A stretch of DNA of 64,000 nucleotides, taken from the NCBI RefSeq assembly GCF_005869935.1, contig NZ_SZQF01000005.1:124001-188000 (forward strand), given 5' to 3'. This stretch comes from Winogradskyella algicola (GTDB lineage: Bacteria; Bacteroidota; Bacteroidia; Flavobacteriales; Flavobacteriaceae). The notes below the pieces were generated by a model that had not been told where the DNA came from, searched no databases, and worked only from the letters and a program-made list of their open reading frames with translations. Made by a program: the position numbers and the translations under genes. This document shows, in pieces, positions 61,626 through 64,000 of the stretch (position 1 is the first letter of the stretch; the number at the start of each line of letters is the position of its first letter).

Positions 61626-63989
61626 ATGAAATCTAATACATCATCATCTGTAGAATTAAAACAAACTTTAGAACTATTCCTATCGTACTGGAAATGGATT
61701 TTACTTTGTGTAATTTTAGCTGTTATTCTTGGTTTTACACAACTTCGCTATGCTGATTTCATATATAAAGCAAATGCAACAATTAAAATTAGAGACGAAG
61801 AGCAGTCACAAAAGTTACCAAGTCTAGATGATGTAAAAGCCAATGGCTTGTTTTCTGGTGGCGCTGATAAAATTAAAGATGAAATTAAAATTATAAAATC
61901 TCGTGAAATTGCCGAAAGTATCATTAAAAGACTAGATCTAAATATTAGGTACTTTGCTGATGGTAAAATAAAAGAAAAGGAGTATTATAAGAATGCTCCT
62001 GTTAAAATAAGTTTTTTTGAAAGTGATTCAATTATTGATAAGGTTAAAGCAGTCTTACATTTAAAAGTAAAATCGCCTACTCAATTTTTACTATTTAATG
62101 ACAAAGAACAATCTTTATTTGAAAACAGAGAGGATACAGATGGTAAACTGTATGATTTTGGAGAAAAAGTTGAGACTTCATATGGTGGATTTGTAATCGT
62201 TCCTAATGTAGGTGAAAATGCACCTGTAGTAGGAAGCAATCTAAAAATTGCAATCACGCCTATATCAAAATTAGTTTCAGCATATTCAAATAATGTCGAA
62301 ATATTTACCGAAAAAGGATCTAGTGTAATAAGCTTAGAATTGAAAGAAACTGTTGCTCAAAGAGCAATTGATTATTTAGATGAGCTAATCAATGAATATA
62401 ACAACGATGTCCTTAAAGATAAAGAAGAGGTTGTGAAGGTTACTTCAGACTTCATTACTAATAGATTACAAAAAGTCTCTAAGGAATTAGAAGAGGTAGA
62501 CTACACTGCTGAAGAGCTTCAAAAAAGTAGAAACATTACATCTTTAGGGGCACAAACAGACCTTAATTTACAAGCTAACAAACAACTAGAACAACAAATT
62601 GCTAATACTGCTACAGATATTCAGTTAATCTCTTTTTTACAAGAAGAAATTCAAGCCGAAGACAGAACTAGCGATATGATTCCTGCCGATGTAGGTATTG
62701 GCGATGCTTCAACAGCTCAAATGATATCTAGCCATAACGAGTTAGTTGCTGAACGTAACAGAATACTAAAAAATTCAAGTCCGAAAAATCCTGTTGTTAT
62801 CAATCTTAACGACCAGATTAATGCCATTAAATCTAATTTAGAACGTTCACTAAGCAACATGAAGCAAACTTCTGAGCTAACTTTAAATAACTTAAATAAA
62901 GAAAACTCAAGAGTTCGTGGACAACTTTACGCTGCACCAACAAAAGCAAGACAATTTAGAGATATAAAAAGACAACAAGATATTAAAGAATCTTTATATC
63001 TATATCTTTTAGAAAAACGGGAAGAATCTGCTATTAGATTGGGTATGTATACACCAAATGCTAAAGTTATTGAGAAGGCATACTCCACCTACCTACCAGT
63101 AGCACCTAGTCCAAAAATGACTTACATAGCGTCTTTTTTAATTGGACTTTTAATTCCTATAGGTTTTATATATATATTACAATTAGTAGACACCAAACTG
63201 TATATAAAAAACGATTTAATCGATTTATTACCTATTACTTATTTAGGTGATATCCCAAAGACTAGCAAAAAAGAAAAACTAATAAAGCGTGTTGATTACT
63301 CTCCTAAAGCTGAAGCTTTTAGAATTGTAAGATCTAATATAGATTTTATTCTAAAAGATTTAAAAAAACAACAAAAAAGGCTTTTTATTACTTCTACCAA
63401 AGCGCAAGAAGGTAAATCTCATACGAGTACTAACCTTGCAAGTTCTATATCTTTTTCAGAAAAGTCTGTATTATTAATTGAGATGGATATACGTGTTCCT
63501 AAAATTTTAGACTATCTAGGAATTAAGGAAAAACCAAGTAAAGGCCTGTCTGATTATATTGCTGATAGCACCATAAAACCTCAAGATGTTGTTGTAAAAC
63601 ATCCTGAAAATGAATTTTTAGATATTATTCCTTCAGGTACAATACCTCCTAATCCATCAGAATTACTGATGAGCCCTAGAGTAACAGAGCTTTTTAAATA
63701 TTTTGAAAACAAATATGATTACATTGTTGCAGATACATCTGCTGTAGGATTGGTTAGTGATACTTTACTAATATCTGAATTTGCAGATCTATTTGTATAT
63801 GTGGTTAGTGTAGATAATGTTGATAAAAGAAGGCTTGTAAATGTAGCACAACCGTTATACGATGATAAACGACTCCCTAACATGACCATGCTTCTAAATG
63901 GTGTTAAGCCTGGTAAAAAAGGATATGGTTATGGATACGGTTATGGCAACAATCCTAACAAAAAGAAAAAGTGGTATAGCTTTTCTTAA
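61626..63989 (+). CDS. Wzc-like polysaccharide co-polymerase and BY-tyrosine kinase
   Basis: A 787-residue protein. The N-terminal Wzz domain lies between two membrane helices (about 20-40 and 495-515) with a long coiled-coil-like periplasmic region. The C-terminal BY-kinase has a Walker A in KAQEGKSHTSTNLA, Walker A' in LLIEMDIRVP and a Walker B-like YIVADTSAVG. It ends in a tyrosine cluster (GYGYGYGYG followed by KKKKWYSF) as autophosphorylation site. With Wza it controls chain length and export. It ends 11 bases before the window edge. Confidence 0.95.
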   Translation: MKSNTSSSVELKQTLELFLSYWKWILLCVILAVILGFTQLRYADFIYKANATIKIRDEEQSQKLPSLDDVKANGLFSGGADKIKDEIKIIKSREIAESIIKRLDLNIRYFADGKIKEKEYYKNAPVKISFFESDSIIDKVKAVLHLKVKSPTQFLLFNDKEQSLFENREDTDGKLYDFGEKVETSYGGFVIVPNVGENAPVVGSNLKIAITPISKLVSAYSNNVEIFTEKGSSVISLELKETVAQRAIDYLDELINEYNNDVLKDKEEVVKVTSDFITNRLQKVSKELEEVDYTAEELQKSRNITSLGAQTDLNLQANKQLEQQIANTATDIQLISFLQEEIQAEDRTSDMIPADVGIGDASTAQMISSHNELVAERNRILKNSSPKNPVVINLNDQINAIKSNLERSLSNMKQTSELTLNNLNKENSRVRGQLYAAPTKARQFRDIKRQQDIKESLYLYLLEKREESAIRLGMYTPNAKVIEKAYSTYLPVAPSPKMTYIASFLIGLLIPIGFIYILQLVDTKLYIKNDLIDLLPITYLGDIPKTSKKEKLIKRVDYSPKAEAFRIVRSNIDFILKDLKKQQKRLFITSTKAQEGKSHTSTNLASSISFSEKSVLLIEMDIRVPKILDYLGIKEKPSKGLSDYIADSTIKPQDVVVKHPENEFLDIIPSGTIPPNPSELLMSPRVTELFKYFENKYDYIVADTSAVGLVSDTLLISEFADLFVYVVSVDNVDKRRLVNVAQPLYDDKRLPNMTMLLNGVKPGKKGYGYGYGYGNNPNKKKKWYSFS

Positions 63990-64000
63990 AACGATTTAAA

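Noticed and set aside
63921..63971. Tyr/Gly codon repeat near the window end as a possible microsatellite
   Set aside because: It encodes the C-terminal tyrosine cluster expected of Wzc-type kinases.
1..64000. tRNA, rRNA, CRISPR array, insertion sequence or prophage genes
   Set aside because: No cloverleaf-like sequence, rRNA-like stretch, regularly spaced repeat array, transposase or phage protein was recognised on reading the intergenic regions and proteins.

Overview
The window is a 64 kb chromosomal piece of a member of the Flavobacteriia (Bacteroidota), most likely a marine Flavobacteriaceae. The base composition is AT-rich and recognisable ribosome binding sites are scarce. Several promoters match the Bacteroidota TTG / TAnnTTTG pattern. 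Two secreted proteins end in type IX secretion (T9SS) sorting domains, the T9SS regulator PorX is present, and LpxC is fused to FabZ. No rRNA, tRNA, CRISPR array, insertion sequence or prophage was seen.

Left part (1-9.5 kb): the 3' half of a large BNR-repeat protein, small hypothetical genes, and a minus-strand group that looks stress-related (two paralogous acidic lipoproteins, a DUF1328 membrane peptide, an MscS channel, Dps). A TruA-family pseudouridine synthase and a secreted M43-like metalloprotease with GEVED and T9SS domains follow.

9.5-17.4 kb: the complete histidine operon in the order hisG-D-C-B-H-A-F-IE on the minus strand. It is preceded by a histidine-rich leader peptide (hisL) and a transcription attenuator. 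Almost every gene junction in the operon carries a short palindromic intergenic repeat, and one repeat copy appears to lie inside hisH as an N-terminal extension.

17.4-33 kb: housekeeping genes. These are an SPFH protein, a VWA membrane protein, fabG, sucD, a lipid A / fatty acid block (lpxD, lpxC-fabZ, lpxA, efp, second lpxD), an HD phosphohydrolase, porX, tsaE, a small secreted peptide overlapping a membrane protein gene, ald and a DUF4258-like gene.

33-64 kb: a surface polysaccharide cluster of the Wzx/Wzy type. UDP-glucose dehydrogenase and a UDP-glucuronate 4-epimerase supply uronic acids. A WbpM/PglF-like dehydratase and a DegT aminotransferase supply a 4-amino-6-deoxy sugar. A small phosphoglycosyltransferase starts the repeat unit and four GT4 enzymes extend it. 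An AsnB-like amidotransferase and several acyl-transfer genes (acyltransferase-3, MBOAT flanked by SGNH proteins, a hexapeptide acetyltransferase) would decorate it. A MurJ-like flippase, a Wzy-like polymerase, Wza and a Wzc tyrosine kinase would flip, polymerise and export it. A large secreted pectate-lyase-like protein lies in the cluster in reverse orientation and could cut a uronate polymer. A formyltransferase-like gene in the cluster is interrupted by an in-frame amber codon. No gene-free stretch exceeds about 260 bases once this interrupted gene is counted at full length.
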